64,000 nt of DNA from Rhizobium vallis (GCF_003985155.1 NZ_ML133691.1:248001-312000), one strand, 5' to 3'; numbered from the stretch's first letter, positions 30,943 through 40,214 are shown. The notes: generated from the sequence alone by a model not told the origin. Program-made: numbers and translations.

Positions 30943-33267
30943 TCAAGAATTGGGTAGGGAAAACGCCAGCTTGTGCGTTCCCGCCGGAAGAACGGCTTCC
31001 CCGATGACAGGCTCTCCGTTGAGCGACGGGTTCCGGTGCCGCCGTCCGGGCCGGAAACGGCCGATGCAGCCTTCGGGAAGCGTCAGCAAATAGGTGATCT
31101 GGTTGCCGTCGCACTGCCAGTCGGCCTCGATGCGGCCCTGGCCGATATCGTGATGGGCTGAAACCGGCGAGAGGGACGGAATCGGCGCGGGATCGACGAT
31201 CACCTCGGCAAAGCCCGGCGCCTCCGGGCTCGGCGAAATTCCGGCGACGGATTCGAATAGCCATTGGCAGACGGCGCCATAGGCATAGTGGTTGTAGCTG
31301 TTCATCTCGGGTTCGTAGATGGTGCCGTCGGGCGCCATGGAATCCCAGCGCTCCCAGATCGTCGTCGCCCCCTTCGAGACCTGATAGAGCCAGCCCGGCA
31401 CGTCCTCCTGCAGGAAGACCTTTTCGGCGAGATCGTCCATTCCGAGCTTCGTCAGGGCCGGCAGCAGGGCGGGCGTGCCGATGAAGCCGGTGCCGATCTT
31501 GTAGTCGGCATCGATGATCACCTGCCTGAAATGCCGTCTCGCAGCGTCATGATGCTCCTCCGGTATCAAATCATGGAGGAAAGCCAGCGCATAGGAGGTC
31601 TGGTCATTGTGGGCGAGGCGTCCCGATGGCGTGATGAACTCGTTGGCAAATGCCAGCCGGATCTCTCCGGCGCGGCGTTTCATCTGCTCTTCAAGCGCTT
31701 TCTCCCCGAGAACGGCTGCAATCTTCGCCACGAGGTCGGTCGAGATGAAATGGTAGAGGGTGGCTGCGCAGTCGTCAGCAATCGTCGGACGTGGCTTCCG
31801 GTTGTCGCCGACCGGCTGAAGCCAGTCGCCGAAGGTGAAGCCGCGGTCGCCCCAGCGTGACGGCGGGCGCACCAGCGGACCATCCGAGATCGACCAGACG
31901 AAATCGACCCAGCGCACCATGGAATCCAGGCACTCCGAAAGAACCGTCCGATCGCCATAATGGGTGTAGAGAACCCAGGGGATGACGACGATCGCATCGC
32001 CCCAACCGGTCGAGCCGGCATAACCCGGGAAGTCGGCAGGATGCAGGCGCGTCGGGTCGGGCGAAAAATGCGAGATGGCGCCGTCCTCGCGCTGGTCGGC
32101 CATCACGTCGCGCAGATATTTCCGGAGGAAGGACTGGCTGTCGCTCAGCCAGCATGCCGTTGCCGCAAACACCTGGGCATCGCCGGTCCAGCCCAGGCGT
32201 TCGTCGCGTTGCGGGCAATCCGTGGGCACTTCGACGAAATTGGCGCGCTGTGACCAGATGGTATTCTGGACGAGGCGATTGACGAGCGCATTGCCCGATA
32301 TGAAGCCGCCGGCGGGCTCCGGTACCGACGAGATCGGGATGGAGGCGATCGCCAGGATCTTTGCATCGCCAGTGATGGTCACCCTGGCATAGCGGAAGCC
32401 CTGGAAAGTAAAATGCGGCGAATAGGTCTCGTCGCCGTCTCCGCGCAGCGTATAGACGGTCTGCGCCACGGCCGCGCGATAATTGCGATTGTCGAAATGT
32501 CGGTCGGGGCCGAGGACCTCCGAATGCTCCACCCGCACTTCGGCGCCGGCAGCCCCGCGGACCGTGTACCTGACATAACCGCCGGCGTTCTGGCCGAAAT
32601 CATAGACGGTCCGGCCGTCATCATCGGTCCAGCTTTCGACTGGGGCGAGCGGCTGCAATTCCCGCACAGCCGGGGTTTCATGCGCGACGAGCAGCGTCCT
32701 GTCGAATGGCAATCTCTCCGTGCCATGCGTCTCGACAAGATTTTCCTGACGGGCATCGTAGACCTCGCCGAAATAGATCCCCGACTTCAGGATCGGCAGG
32801 AGGCCGCTGCGCCAGGTCGTATCGGTAGAAAGAATGATACCGCTGGGGCCGACCAGATCGGCGATGGCGCCGATCCTGTCGCCCCAGCAATTGGGAATAG
32901 CCTTGGCGCCCCACATCAGAGGCGACCGGTACCATCCGTCGGCAAGCCAGATCTCGATACGGTTCACGCCAGGCTTGAGCAGGTTCGAGACGTCGTATCG
33001 CTGATAGGCAATGCGGTCGTCGTAATTCGTCCATCCAGGTGTCAGCAGATCCTCTCCGACGCGGGCGCCGTTGATGAAACAGCGATAGAGGCCGAGCGCG
33101 GAGATGAAGAGTTCTGCCGGATGTCCCGCGCCATCATGCTCGAAGCTTTTGGCGATGAAGCTTGCGGCTGTTCCCTGGCCGCCATCCGAGAGTGGCGCGA
33201 CCATATCCCCGGACCAGGCACGCGAGACGAGATTGCCGCTGATGGCTGCCGGCTGAAAGTTCATCAA
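30943..33267 (-). CDS. GH78 alpha-L-rhamnosidase
   Basis: A 774-residue inverting glycosidase with no signal peptide, hence cytosolic. The GH78 core is clear: SALGLYRCFINGARVGEDLLTPGWTNYDDRIAYQRYDV in the N-terminal beta domain, VPTDCPQRDERLGWTGDAQVFA (about residue 350, holding the general acid glutamate), TTIWERWDSMAPDG (catalytic base region) and NSYNHYAYGAVCQWLFESVAGI. Many family members are 900 or more residues, so this one lacks an N-terminal domain rather than being truncated in the core. It leads the importer operon and would release rhamnose from imported glycosides. Operators for a LacI regulator sit just upstream. Confidence 0.93.
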   Translation of the reverse strand: MMNFQPAAISGNLVSRAWSGDMVAPLSDGGQGTAASFIAKSFEHDGAGHPAELFISALGLYRCFINGARVGEDLLTPGWTNYDDRIAYQRYDVSNLLKPGVNRIEIWLADGWYRSPLMWGAKAIPNCWGDRIGAIADLVGPSGIILSTDTTWRSGLLPILKSGIYFGEVYDARQENLVETHGTERLPFDRTLLVAHETPAVRELQPLAPVESWTDDDGRTVYDFGQNAGGYVRYTVRGAAGAEVRVEHSEVLGPDRHFDNRNYRAAVAQTVYTLRGDGDETYSPHFTFQGFRYARVTITGDAKILAIASIPISSVPEPAGGFISGNALVNRLVQNTIWSQRANFVEVPTDCPQRDERLGWTGDAQVFAATACWLSDSQSFLRKYLRDVMADQREDGAISHFSPDPTRLHPADFPGYAGSTGWGDAIVVIPWVLYTHYGDRTVLSECLDSMVRWVDFVWSISDGPLVRPPSRWGDRGFTFGDWLQPVGDNRKPRPTIADDCAATLYHFISTDLVAKIAAVLGEKALEEQMKRRAGEIRLAFANEFITPSGRLAHNDQTSYALAFLHDLIPEEHHDAARRHFRQVIIDADYKIGTGFIGTPALLPALTKLGMDDLAEKVFLQEDVPGWLYQVSKGATTIWERWDSMAPDGTIYEPEMNSYNHYAYGAVCQWLFESVAGISPSPEAPGFAEVIVDPAPIPSLSPVSAHHDIGQGRIEADWQCDGNQITYLLTLPEGCIGRFRPGRRHRNPSLNGEPVIGEAVLPAGTHKLAFSLPNS

Positions 33268-33279
33268 GTCCTCCCGACA

Positions 33280-33313
33280 AATGTAGAACGTTCTCCATAT
33301 AACGTTCTACATT
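33280..33313. promoter_or_regulatory. Paired LacI-type operators between GH78 and its regulator
   Basis: AATGTAGAACGTT at 33280-33292 and its perfect complement AACGTTCTACATT at 33301-33313. Within them sit two LacI-like sites with a central CG: AGAACGTTCT at 33285-33294 (perfect palindrome) and ATAACGTTCT at 33299-33308, 14 bp apart. The block starts 13 bp before the GH78 start codon and 95 bp before the regulator start, so it can control both. Confidence 0.8.
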
Positions 33314-33407
33314 TTTTTCGGATGTGCAATAGAAATTTCGTTGTCAGTCTGCCATGGTGCTTGTGGCGGACGATTGTTGGCAGTCCGCAAAGTAGCCCAG
33401 AGATTTC

Positions 33408-34466
33408 ATGTCGATCGAAGACAAACAAAAACTGCAACGAAATGATCGCGTGACGATCCGGACAGTGGCAACCCATGCAGGCGTATCGGTCGCCGCGGTT
33501 TCCAAGGTGATGCGAAACGCCTACGGCGTCAGCGAAGGGTTGCGGGCAAAGGTGACCGATGCCATCGAAGCGCTCGGATATCGCCCTTCGCGGGCCGCGC
33601 GCGGGTTGCGCGGCCGGAGTTTCACCATCGGTGTGCTCCTGATCGACATCCGCAATCCCTTCCTTCCCGAGGTGATTGCCGGCGTCAACGCGGTGCTGGC
33701 GCCTTCGCATTATCAGGCGATGATCGGCGTCAGCGATGCGCGCGTGCAGCTGGAGACGTCGTTGATCGAGTCGATGATCGACTACAAGATGGACGGCCTT
33801 ATCCTGGTTGCGCCACGCCTGCCCTCGGAGATCATCGCAAAATTCGCGGTCCAGATCCCGATCGTTGCGGTCGGTTACCATGATGCCGCCGCAACGGCCT
33901 TCGACACTGTCAATGCCGACGATCAGCGCGGGGCGGAGATCGCGGTCGAAGCGCTTCTCACCCAAGGCTATCGCGATATCGAAATGCTGAGCCTCGGCGA
34001 ACGCGAGGGGCACGCCGTTTCCGTCGTCCGCCAGCGTGAGATCGGGTTCCGCCGGGCGATGCAGCGCGGCGGGCTCGGCTCCTCCGCGCCGATCGGAAAA
34101 ATCCCGATCGCCTCGCCCAAGCGGGAAGAGGCGATGCGAAAGTTCCTGTCAAGGAAAGACAGGCCGCGCGCGGTGTTCTGCTGGAGCGATCTCGACGCGA
34201 TTACTCTTCTAAGCCTGGCTATGGAGATGGGTGTGCGCGTGCCCGACGACCTCGCCGTCATCGGATACGACAATTCGTCGACCGCGGCCCTTGGCCTCGT
34301 CAATCTCGCCAGCATCGATCAGTCGGGCAGGGAACTCGGCCAGGTCGCCACCCGAACCCTGATTTCCAGGATAGAAGGCCGCGCCGGTGCCGAGCATATT
34401 TTCCAGATACCGTCACTGGTCAGCCGCAACAGCCTAAGCCGTTCCGCCGGCGCTTCGGGCGCGTAG
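33408..34466 (+). CDS. LacI family regulator of the rhamnoside operon
   Basis: A 352-residue regulator. The N-terminal helix-turn-helix is VTIRTVATHAGVSVAAVSKVMRNAYGVSEGLRAKVTDAIEALGYRPS, including the hinge helix that follows. From residue about 75 there is the periplasmic-binding-like sensor domain (IGVLLIDIRNPFLPEVIAGVNA, DLAVIGYDNSSTAALGLVNLASIDQSGRELGQVA). It is divergent from the GH78 operon, with a paired operator between. Likely effector is rhamnose or a rhamnoside. Confidence 0.92.
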   Translation: MSIEDKQKLQRNDRVTIRTVATHAGVSVAAVSKVMRNAYGVSEGLRAKVTDAIEALGYRPSRAARGLRGRSFTIGVLLIDIRNPFLPEVIAGVNAVLAPSHYQAMIGVSDARVQLETSLIESMIDYKMDGLILVAPRLPSEIIAKFAVQIPIVAVGYHDAAATAFDTVNADDQRGAEIAVEALLTQGYRDIEMLSLGEREGHAVSVVRQREIGFRRAMQRGGLGSSAPIGKIPIASPKREEAMRKFLSRKDRPRAVFCWSDLDAITLLSLAMEMGVRVPDDLAVIGYDNSSTAALGLVNLASIDQSGRELGQVATRTLISRIEGRAGAEHIFQIPSLVSRNSLSRSAGASGA

Positions 34467-34480
34467 CGCGAGGTATGGAA

Positions 34481-34513
34481 AGGCCGGCAGCGGCTATGAG
34501 CGCTTGCCGGCCT
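34481..34513. terminator. Bidirectional hairpin terminator
   Basis: AGGCCGGCA at 34481-34489 pairs with TGCCGGCCT at 34505-34513, lying between the convergent LacI gene (stop 34466) and the DapA-like gene (stop 34520). The T content after the stem is modest (CTTGTCT). Confidence 0.6.
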
Positions 34514-34519
34514 CTTGTC

Positions 34520-35431
34520 TCAGGCCGCCTGACGGGCCTTGGAGGGGCGCGTCGCGGCGGCTTTTTCGACCATCGCGGTGACTTCGGCGCGGCGGGCGCC
34601 CGAAAGCGGCAGGCGCGGCAGGCGGACGCGTTCGGAGCCGCGGCCCATGATCTGCTCGGCGAGCTTGATCGACTGAACGAGGTCATGTTCGGCATCGAGA
34701 TGCAGAAGCGGCATGAACCAGCGATAGATCCTGCGGGCCTCTTCCCAATCGCCGCGATCGGCGGCCGCAACGAGCTGCACGGATTCCTCGGGGAAGGCGC
34801 TGGTGAGGCCGGAGACCCAGCCCTTTGCGCCGAGCATCAAGCCTTCGAGCGCAACGTCGTCGAGGCCGGCGAAAATATCGAAGCGATCGCCGAATTCATT
34901 GATGAGATCGGTGAAGCGGCGCGGATCCGGCGCGCTTTCCTTGACCGCCTTGATATTCGGCACGTCGGCAAGCACCTTCAGCACATCGGCGCCGATATCG
35001 ACGCGGTAGGCCGGCGGGTTGTTGTAGAGCATGATCGGCAGCGAGGTCGCTTCGGCGACGGTTCGGAAATGCGCGATCAGTTCTTCCGGCTTCGGCACAT
35101 AGACCATGGCCGGCAGCAGCATCAGCCCGTCGGCGCCAAGTTTTTCGGCATCGCGGGCATAGGCGACCGCACGGCGCGTGTCGAATTCGGAGACACCGGT
35201 CACGACCGGAACACGGCCGTTGACGACCTCGACGGCGGCTTTGAGGATCGTGCGCTTCTCATCGGGATCGAGCGAATTGTTTTCGCCGCACGTGCCCATG
35301 ACGATCAGCCCGTTGACGCCGTCGTTGACGAGAGCGTCCTGGACACGCTGGGTCGCGGAGAGATCCACGGAAAGATCTTCGTTGAATTGCGTCGTTACGG
35401 CGGGAAATACGCCCTTCCATCCTGTTGTCAT
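34520..35431 (-). CDS. DapA-like class I aldolase/lyase (DHDPS family)
   Basis: A 303-residue TIM-barrel lyase starting at ATG 35431 (ACGGAGTTTCGATCG before it). TTGWKGVFPAVTTQFNEDLSVD opens the barrel. NGLIVMGTCGENNSLDPDEKR is the substrate-carboxylate loop; MLYNNPPAYRVDI holds the tyrosine; NIKAVKESAPDPRR carries the Schiff-base lysine. True DapA enzymes have a GTTGE loop, and here it is MGTCGE, so this is a catabolic family member (2-keto acid aldolase or decarboxylating dehydratase). It is divergent from a GntR regulator and an M24 peptidase gene. Confidence 0.88.
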   Translation of the reverse strand: MTTGWKGVFPAVTTQFNEDLSVDLSATQRVQDALVNDGVNGLIVMGTCGENNSLDPDEKRTILKAAVEVVNGRVPVVTGVSEFDTRRAVAYARDAEKLGADGLMLLPAMVYVPKPEELIAHFRTVAEATSLPIMLYNNPPAYRVDIGADVLKVLADVPNIKAVKESAPDPRRFTDLINEFGDRFDIFAGLDDVALEGLMLGAKGWVSGLTSAFPEESVQLVAAADRGDWEEARRIYRWFMPLLHLDAEHDLVQSIKLAEQIMGRGSERVRLPRLPLSGARRAEVTAMVEKAAATRPSKARQAA

Positions 35432-35459
35432 CGATCGAAACTCCGTTAAGATTGGTTTC

Positions 35460-35488
35460 GTTATATACAAACTGTCGACAAGACTCAA
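35460..35488 (-). promoter_or_regulatory. Promoter of the DapA-like gene with internal palindrome
   Basis: On the minus strand TTGAGT (35488-35483), a 17-bp spacer and TATAAC (35465-35460) form a good promoter, 29 bp before the start codon. The spacer contains the perfect palindrome TGTCGACA at 35473-35480, a possible site for the divergently encoded GntR protein. Confidence 0.5.
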
Positions 35489-35583
35489 TCGTGCTGATCT
35501 CGAATAATTCGGGAACCCATGGACGCCGTTGCGGGAAACGGCAGAAACGCAATACAAGGCTTTCATGAAAGAGGACGGACGGA

Positions 35584-36288
35584 ATGCAGAATGACGCGGA
35601 ACATGTGCGAGTGCGCGGCTCGGGCACGCAGAGCGTCTATGTGACGCTGCGCCGGGAAATCCTATCGATGGCGCTCGAACCCGGCAGCCCGCTAGACGAG
35701 GTCCGGCTGTCCGAGCGCTTCGGGATGTCGAGGACACCCATTCGCGAGGCGCTGTTGCGGCTTGCCGCCGACGGGCTGGTCACGACGCTACCGAACCGGA
35801 ATACGATCGTCGCGCCGATCGATTTCGCAAGCCTGCCCACCTATTTCGAAGCGCTGACGCTGATGTACCGGGTCACGACGCGTGGGGCGGCAGAGCGGCG
35901 AAATGGTGACATCTTGAGGACCATCCGCCGACACCAGAAAGACTTCGCCGACGCCGTTGCCGCGCGCGACCCCTATGCGATGATCGAGGCGAACCGCGAA
36001 TTCCACGTGGCGATTGCCGAGCTTGCCGGCAATTCCTATTACACGACCTTCTTCGCCAAGCTGCTCGACGAAGGCCGGCGCATCCTTCGCCTCTACTATG
36101 CGACCTTCGACGACCGGCTGCCGCGCCAATATGTCGATGAACATGAGGAAATAATCGCCGCCATCGAGGCCGGCGACGCCGAACGCGCCGACCGGCTGGC
36201 AATTGCGCACGCCGCACAGATCGTCCGTCAGATTCAGGACTATATCGCCCGCGACCTCGACCGGCCGGTGGCGATCAGCCTATCCTGA
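35584..36288 (+). CDS. GntR family regulator, FCD type
   Basis: A 234-residue regulator. The winged helix covers residues about 15-80 (VYVTLRREILSMALEPGSPLDEVRLSERFGMSRTPIREALLRLAADGLVTTLPNRNTIVAPI). The FCD domain follows to about residue 220, with the metal- or ligand-binding positions in NREFHVAIAELAGN and AHAAQIVRQ. It is divergent from the DapA-like gene and 37 bp before the peptidase gene, which it may both regulate. Confidence 0.9.
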   Translation: MQNDAEHVRVRGSGTQSVYVTLRREILSMALEPGSPLDEVRLSERFGMSRTPIREALLRLAADGLVTTLPNRNTIVAPIDFASLPTYFEALTLMYRVTTRGAAERRNGDILRTIRRHQKDFADAVAARDPYAMIEANREFHVAIAELAGNSYYTTFFAKLLDEGRRILRLYYATFDDRLPRQYVDEHEEIIAAIEAGDAERADRLAIAHAAQIVRQIQDYIARDLDRPVAISLS

Positions 36289-36325
36289 AGCGGCTGAGCC
36301 GAGCTAGGGAATACAGGAAAACGAC

Positions 36326-37468
36326 ATGTCGTGGCAGCACCCCGTACCCCGCATAACCCAAGACGAGCGCCAGGTTCGCCTGTCGCGGCTTCGCGAAAGG
36401 ATCGAAGCCGAAGGACTGGCCGGCGTGCTTCTCGGGCCGACCGAGAGCCTGCGCTACTTCACCGGGCTCGTCTGGCATCCGAGCGAACGATTCCTCGGCG
36501 CGCTGGTGACTCCCACGGCAGTCTCCTACATCGTTCCGGGATTCGAACGCAGCCGCGTCGAAACTCTGCCGCATCTGCCCGGTGAAATCCTGGTCTGGGA
36601 AGAGGAAGAGAACAGTGCTGCCCTTATCTCCCGGCTCGTCGGCCGGGGCGGCACGCTTGGCCTCGACGACGGTCTGCCGCTTTTCTTCTATCACGCATTG
36701 GCAGCGGCGATGGGCACCGAAAGGCTTTCTGATGGCGGGCGGCTGATCCGCGGCCTGCGTCGCATTAAATCGGATGCGGAGATCGCGCTCATCCAATATG
36801 CGATGAACCTGACGCTCGACGTCCACAAGCAAGTGCATGCGCTGGTGAAGCCGGGCATCAAATCATCCGAGGTGGTCGATTTCATCGATCGGCAGCATCG
36901 CGAGATCGGCGCTGACGACGGCTCGACATTTGCAATCGTCTCCTTCGGTGTGGCCACCTCGCTTCCGCATGGCGCCGACGGCGATCAGGTTCTTGACCAC
37001 GGCGACGTCATTCTCGTCGACACCGGCTGCCGGATCGACGGTTACCATTCCGATATCACCAGGACCTATATGCTCGAAGGCGGCGATAGCGCCTTTGAAC
37101 GCGCCTGGTGGATCGAACGCGAGGCGCAGCAGGCCGTTTTCGACGCAGCCCGGATCGGCGTGGACTGCTCAAGCCTCGACGATGCGGCCCGTACGGTGCT
37201 TGCCAAACACTCGCTCGGCCCCGATTACCGCCTGCCGGGACTGCCGCATCGCGCAGGCCATGGCCTCGGGCTCGAGATCCATGAAGAGCCCTACATCGTT
37301 CGTGGCAACCATACGCCGCTTGCCGCCGGCATGTGTTTTTCCAACGAACCGATGATCGTATTTCCCGAAAAATTCGGGATCCGGCTGGAAGACCACATCA
37401 CCATGACCACCGAAGGCCCGCGCTGGTTCACCCAGCCGGCAGCGGATCCGACAGAACCGTTCTCCTGA
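36326..37468 (+). CDS. M24 metallopeptidase (Xaa-Pro aminopeptidase/prolidase-like)
   Basis: A 380-residue pita-bread peptidase. The N-terminal creatinase-like domain spans about residues 12-150 (RQVRLSRLRERIEAEGLAGVLLGPTESLRYFTGL). All five metal ligands of the catalytic domain are present: the two aspartates in VDTGCRIDGYHSDITRT, the histidine in HRAGHGLGLEIHE, and the glutamates in CFSNEPMI and IRLEDHI. It is thus a true metal-dependent peptidase rather than a creatinase, which lacks these. With the DapA-like lyase it could process an imported dipeptide or N-acyl amino acid. Confidence 0.9.
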   Translation: MSWQHPVPRITQDERQVRLSRLRERIEAEGLAGVLLGPTESLRYFTGLVWHPSERFLGALVTPTAVSYIVPGFERSRVETLPHLPGEILVWEEEENSAALISRLVGRGGTLGLDDGLPLFFYHALAAAMGTERLSDGGRLIRGLRRIKSDAEIALIQYAMNLTLDVHKQVHALVKPGIKSSEVVDFIDRQHREIGADDGSTFAIVSFGVATSLPHGADGDQVLDHGDVILVDTGCRIDGYHSDITRTYMLEGGDSAFERAWWIEREAQQAVFDAARIGVDCSSLDDAARTVLAKHSLGPDYRLPGLPHRAGHGLGLEIHEEPYIVRGNHTPLAAGMCFSNEPMIVFPEKFGIRLEDHITMTTEGPRWFTQPAADPTEPFS

Positions 37469-37498
37469 GCAGGCGCCATCTTCGGGTAGCGCCGGTTT

Positions 37499-38599
37499 TC
37501 AGCTGACCGTCAGGCTGGGCAGAAACACCTCGTACAGCAGTGCGGCAGGTGCTCTCCACTGGTCGGGAGAATCGTAATTGCCAGTCGCAATGGCAAGGAC
37601 GAAGTCGAGCCCCGGGAAAACAAACAGCCGCTGCCCGCCATTGCCAAGTGCGGCGATGAAGCGCTCGCCATAGGTCCCTGTCCTATCGGTGATGGCTTCC
37701 TCGCCCACATACCAGAGATAACCGTAATGCATTCCCGGCCAGCCGATATCGACCATCGCGGCGGGCTGGAAACTCTGGTCAAGCCAGGATTTGGGAACGA
37801 CGGAGCGCCTCCCCGATCTGCCACCGTCCAATATCATCTGCCCAATTCGAGCCAGCGAGCGTGGCGCCAGCCGCAGCCCCGATGCTGCCGACGCTCTGCC
37901 GTCCTGGCCCCGCATCCACTCGATGGTATCGATGCCCAGAGGGGAGAACAGCTTTTCGCTTGCGAATGCAGGCAAGGATTGACCGGTGCCTTGCTCAATG
38001 ATCTTGCCAAGCAGTGCAACAGCCCCGCCGCTGTAGATCCATCCGCGTCCGGGCTCTGCGAGGATCGGGCGATCGAGGATGAAGCGATAGCGATCCGGCG
38101 CCTGCTCCATGGCGATCTCGCTATTGGCCGCATCGGTATAGGGCACGTTTTCGTTCCATTCCATCGCAAGCGTCATCGTCAAGGTATGTCGGATGGTCCG
38201 GCGCTTGCGCTGGGGATCGCCGGCAAGATCGGCATATTCGGGAAACTGCGCGACGATTGGCTCATCAAGCGCTGGCACGCGACCCTCTTCAAGTGCGATG
38301 CCATAGAGCAGACCAACGATGCTTTTCGTGACAGATCGGATATCGTGAAGCGTGTCAGGCCCGAATCTGACATTCCCGAGCGACTGTCCCCACGTCATAT
38401 CGTTGCCATCGATATACCGCTCGAAGACGATACGGCCGCCGCGAAGGGCTACGACACCATGCAGGCCCGCAAGCCTTCCGCTTTTCTCCAGATCGTCAAA
38501 GCGTTTTACCGGATCGGACTTGAATCCTGCCTCACCCGAGGCGGCAATCTGCAGGTCGGTAGGCTTTCCATCGGCGATGATCGGTGTCGTGCTCACCAT
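37499..38599 (-). CDS. Serine hydrolase, class C beta-lactamase/NylB-like fold
   Basis: A 366-residue serine hydrolase starting at ATG 38599 (TTGGAGCGACATA before it). Ser89-Val-Thr-Lys92 (DIRSVTKSIVG) is the catalytic SXXK, and the tyrosine of IYSGGAVALLGKII stands in the YXN position. Its pattern (SLGNVRFGPDTLHDIRSVTKS, KRRTIRHTLTMTLAMEWNE, GNGGQRLFVFPGLDFVLAIATG) resembles 6-aminohexanoate-dimer hydrolases and related EstB esterases. It has no signal peptide. It is convergent with the peptidase gene, whose stop is 30 bp away. Amide or ester hydrolysis is likely; the substrate is unknown. Confidence 0.85.
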   Translation of the reverse strand: MVSTTPIIADGKPTDLQIAASGEAGFKSDPVKRFDDLEKSGRLAGLHGVVALRGGRIVFERYIDGNDMTWGQSLGNVRFGPDTLHDIRSVTKSIVGLLYGIALEEGRVPALDEPIVAQFPEYADLAGDPQRKRRTIRHTLTMTLAMEWNENVPYTDAANSEIAMEQAPDRYRFILDRPILAEPGRGWIYSGGAVALLGKIIEQGTGQSLPAFASEKLFSPLGIDTIEWMRGQDGRASAASGLRLAPRSLARIGQMILDGGRSGRRSVVPKSWLDQSFQPAAMVDIGWPGMHYGYLWYVGEEAITDRTGTYGERFIAALGNGGQRLFVFPGLDFVLAIATGNYDSPDQWRAPAALLYEVFLPSLTVS

Positions 38600-38876
38600 T
38601 ATGTCGCTCCAATATGCTTGAGGATTTCGCTGCAATTTATTCGGGTAGTCATTGCTAGCCAATCCTGGCACGAAATTCCAGGCTTTCGCCGAGTTCAACC
38701 GGGAAGGCATCGTCACGCCGCCCGAGGTCGGCAACACGTCAGCCTCGCCGGCATTGATATCCGGCGGCCTCGATCTCGGGGCCGCCGTGGCGTCAAACGT
38801 TCATCCTCTCAGCTTGATCATGTTCTCAAAAGTCGGACTGCACTCGTCACTTTCGTGTCGCGATGCCAGCTGCATC

Positions 38877-40214
38877 TCAATCTTGAATGCCAGCTGCGTT
38901 CCCTGCCTTGAGCTTGACCTCGATGACAGGGACCACGACCTTGGGTCGGCGCACCGGCAGGACGAATGTCAACTCGTCCTCGGCGACGGGGAACTGGGTA
39001 TTTGCCCACAACGTATTGGCGGACGGCTGCAGCCAGGTGACTTCGCTGCCGTCATGCAGGAATTGGGCATATTCGATCTTGCCCGCCAGTGCATCGAGAT
39101 GCAGATGGCGATAGGGCCAGTTGAAGATATGGATGTAGAGCCGGTCGCCATTCTGGGTCAGCCGGCAATCGGGCGGGGCGGTGAAGTCTGACTGGGTGCA
39201 GCCGACGATGCTGCGCTCGTGCAGCGCCATCCACTCTTCGTAGGCGGCAAGGGCCGCTATCGCGCGGTGGTCGAGCGTGCCGCGCGCCGTTGGGCCGACG
39301 TTCATCAAGAGATTACCGCCTATGGCAACGGTGCCGACCAGCATCTGCACCAATTGCTCGGTGCTTTTCCAGGTGTCCTCGTCACGGTGATAGCCCCAGG
39401 AGCCGCTGAGTGTCTGGCATGCCTCCCAGACGACGCGCCTGCCGTCGCGCTTCGGCCAGGCGCGCGGCATATATTGCTCCGGCGTGACGATATCGGGCTG
39501 CAGGCCGGCGAGATCGAGCCGGTTGTTGATGATGACATCGGGGGCAAGCTCGCGCACCAGACGCACGAGTTTCTCGCTTTCCCAATCCTGATGGCCCTTG
39601 CCGACCAGCTCTCCGAGCTTCCACTGGGGGTAGCTGAAATCGAACCACATGATGTCGATCCGCCCGAACTCGGTCAGCAACTCGCGCACCTGCTCGCGCA
39701 TGAAGGCGGCATAACGGCTGATGTCGCGGCCTTCGTTGATCTTCAGCGCATCGGGATGATTGCGCTGCGGGTGGCGCGGATCGACCGTGAAATCAGGATG
39801 ATGCCAGTCGATCAGCGAATAGTAGAATCCGATCCTCAGGCCCTCGGCGCGGAAGGCGTCGACGAAGGGGCGCAACAGATCCTTTCCGTAAGGCGTGTTG
39901 GTCACCTTGAAATCGGTCGCCTTGGTGTCCCAGAGACAGAAGCCTTCATGGTGCTTGGTCGTCAGCACCACATATTTCATGCCTGCAGCCTTCGCACGTC
40001 TCGCCCATTCTCTGGGGTCGTAGAGATCGGGGTCGAAGTGATCGAAATATTTCTGGTAGTCGGCGTCGTTCAATTCTTCGCGGCTTTTGACCCATTCATG
40101 ACGGGCCGGCAGGGCATAGAGCCCCCAATGCACGAACATGCCGAACCGGTCGTGGACGAACCAGGCCTTCTTCTCCTCGGGCAAGGCCAGTGACTGCAGA
40201 TTATCGGCATCCAT
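38877..40214 (-). CDS. GH29 alpha-L-fucosidase
   Basis: A 445-residue cytosolic glycosidase. WFVHDRFGMFVHWGLYALPARHEWV (about 18-42), AKAAGMKYVVLTTKHHEGFCLWDTK (about 74-98) and IDIMWFDFSYPQ with the nucleophile Asp192 are the GH29 core. YGKDLLRPFVDAFRAEGLRIGFYYSLIDWHHPDF is also typical. The C-terminal 90 residues form a small beta domain. No signal peptide is present. It lies 27 bp downstream of a LacI regulator gene on the same strand and is probably cotranscribed. It would release L-fucose, or a related 6-deoxy sugar, from oligosaccharides brought in by the divergent importer. Confidence 0.93.
   Translation of the reverse strand: MDADNLQSLALPEEKKAWFVHDRFGMFVHWGLYALPARHEWVKSREELNDADYQKYFDHFDPDLYDPREWARRAKAAGMKYVVLTTKHHEGFCLWDTKATDFKVTNTPYGKDLLRPFVDAFRAEGLRIGFYYSLIDWHHPDFTVDPRHPQRNHPDALKINEGRDISRYAAFMREQVRELLTEFGRIDIMWFDFSYPQWKLGELVGKGHQDWESEKLVRLVRELAPDVIINNRLDLAGLQPDIVTPEQYMPRAWPKRDGRRVVWEACQTLSGSWGYHRDEDTWKSTEQLVQMLVGTVAIGGNLLMNVGPTARGTLDHRAIAALAAYEEWMALHERSIVGCTQSDFTAPPDCRLTQNGDRLYIHIFNWPYRHLHLDALAGKIEYAQFLHDGSEVTWLQPSANTLWANTQFPVAEDELTFVLPVRRPKVVVPVIEVKLKAGNAAGIQD

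Noticed and set aside
36326..37468. Creatinase (creatine amidinohydrolase)
   Set aside because: Creatinase has lost the metal ligands, while all five are present here, so a metal-dependent prolidase-type peptidase is more likely.
38652..39191. 179-codon plus-strand frame entering the fucosidase gene from behind
   Set aside because: Most of it is antisense to the GH29 C-terminus, and the non-overlapping 225 bp give no family resemblance.
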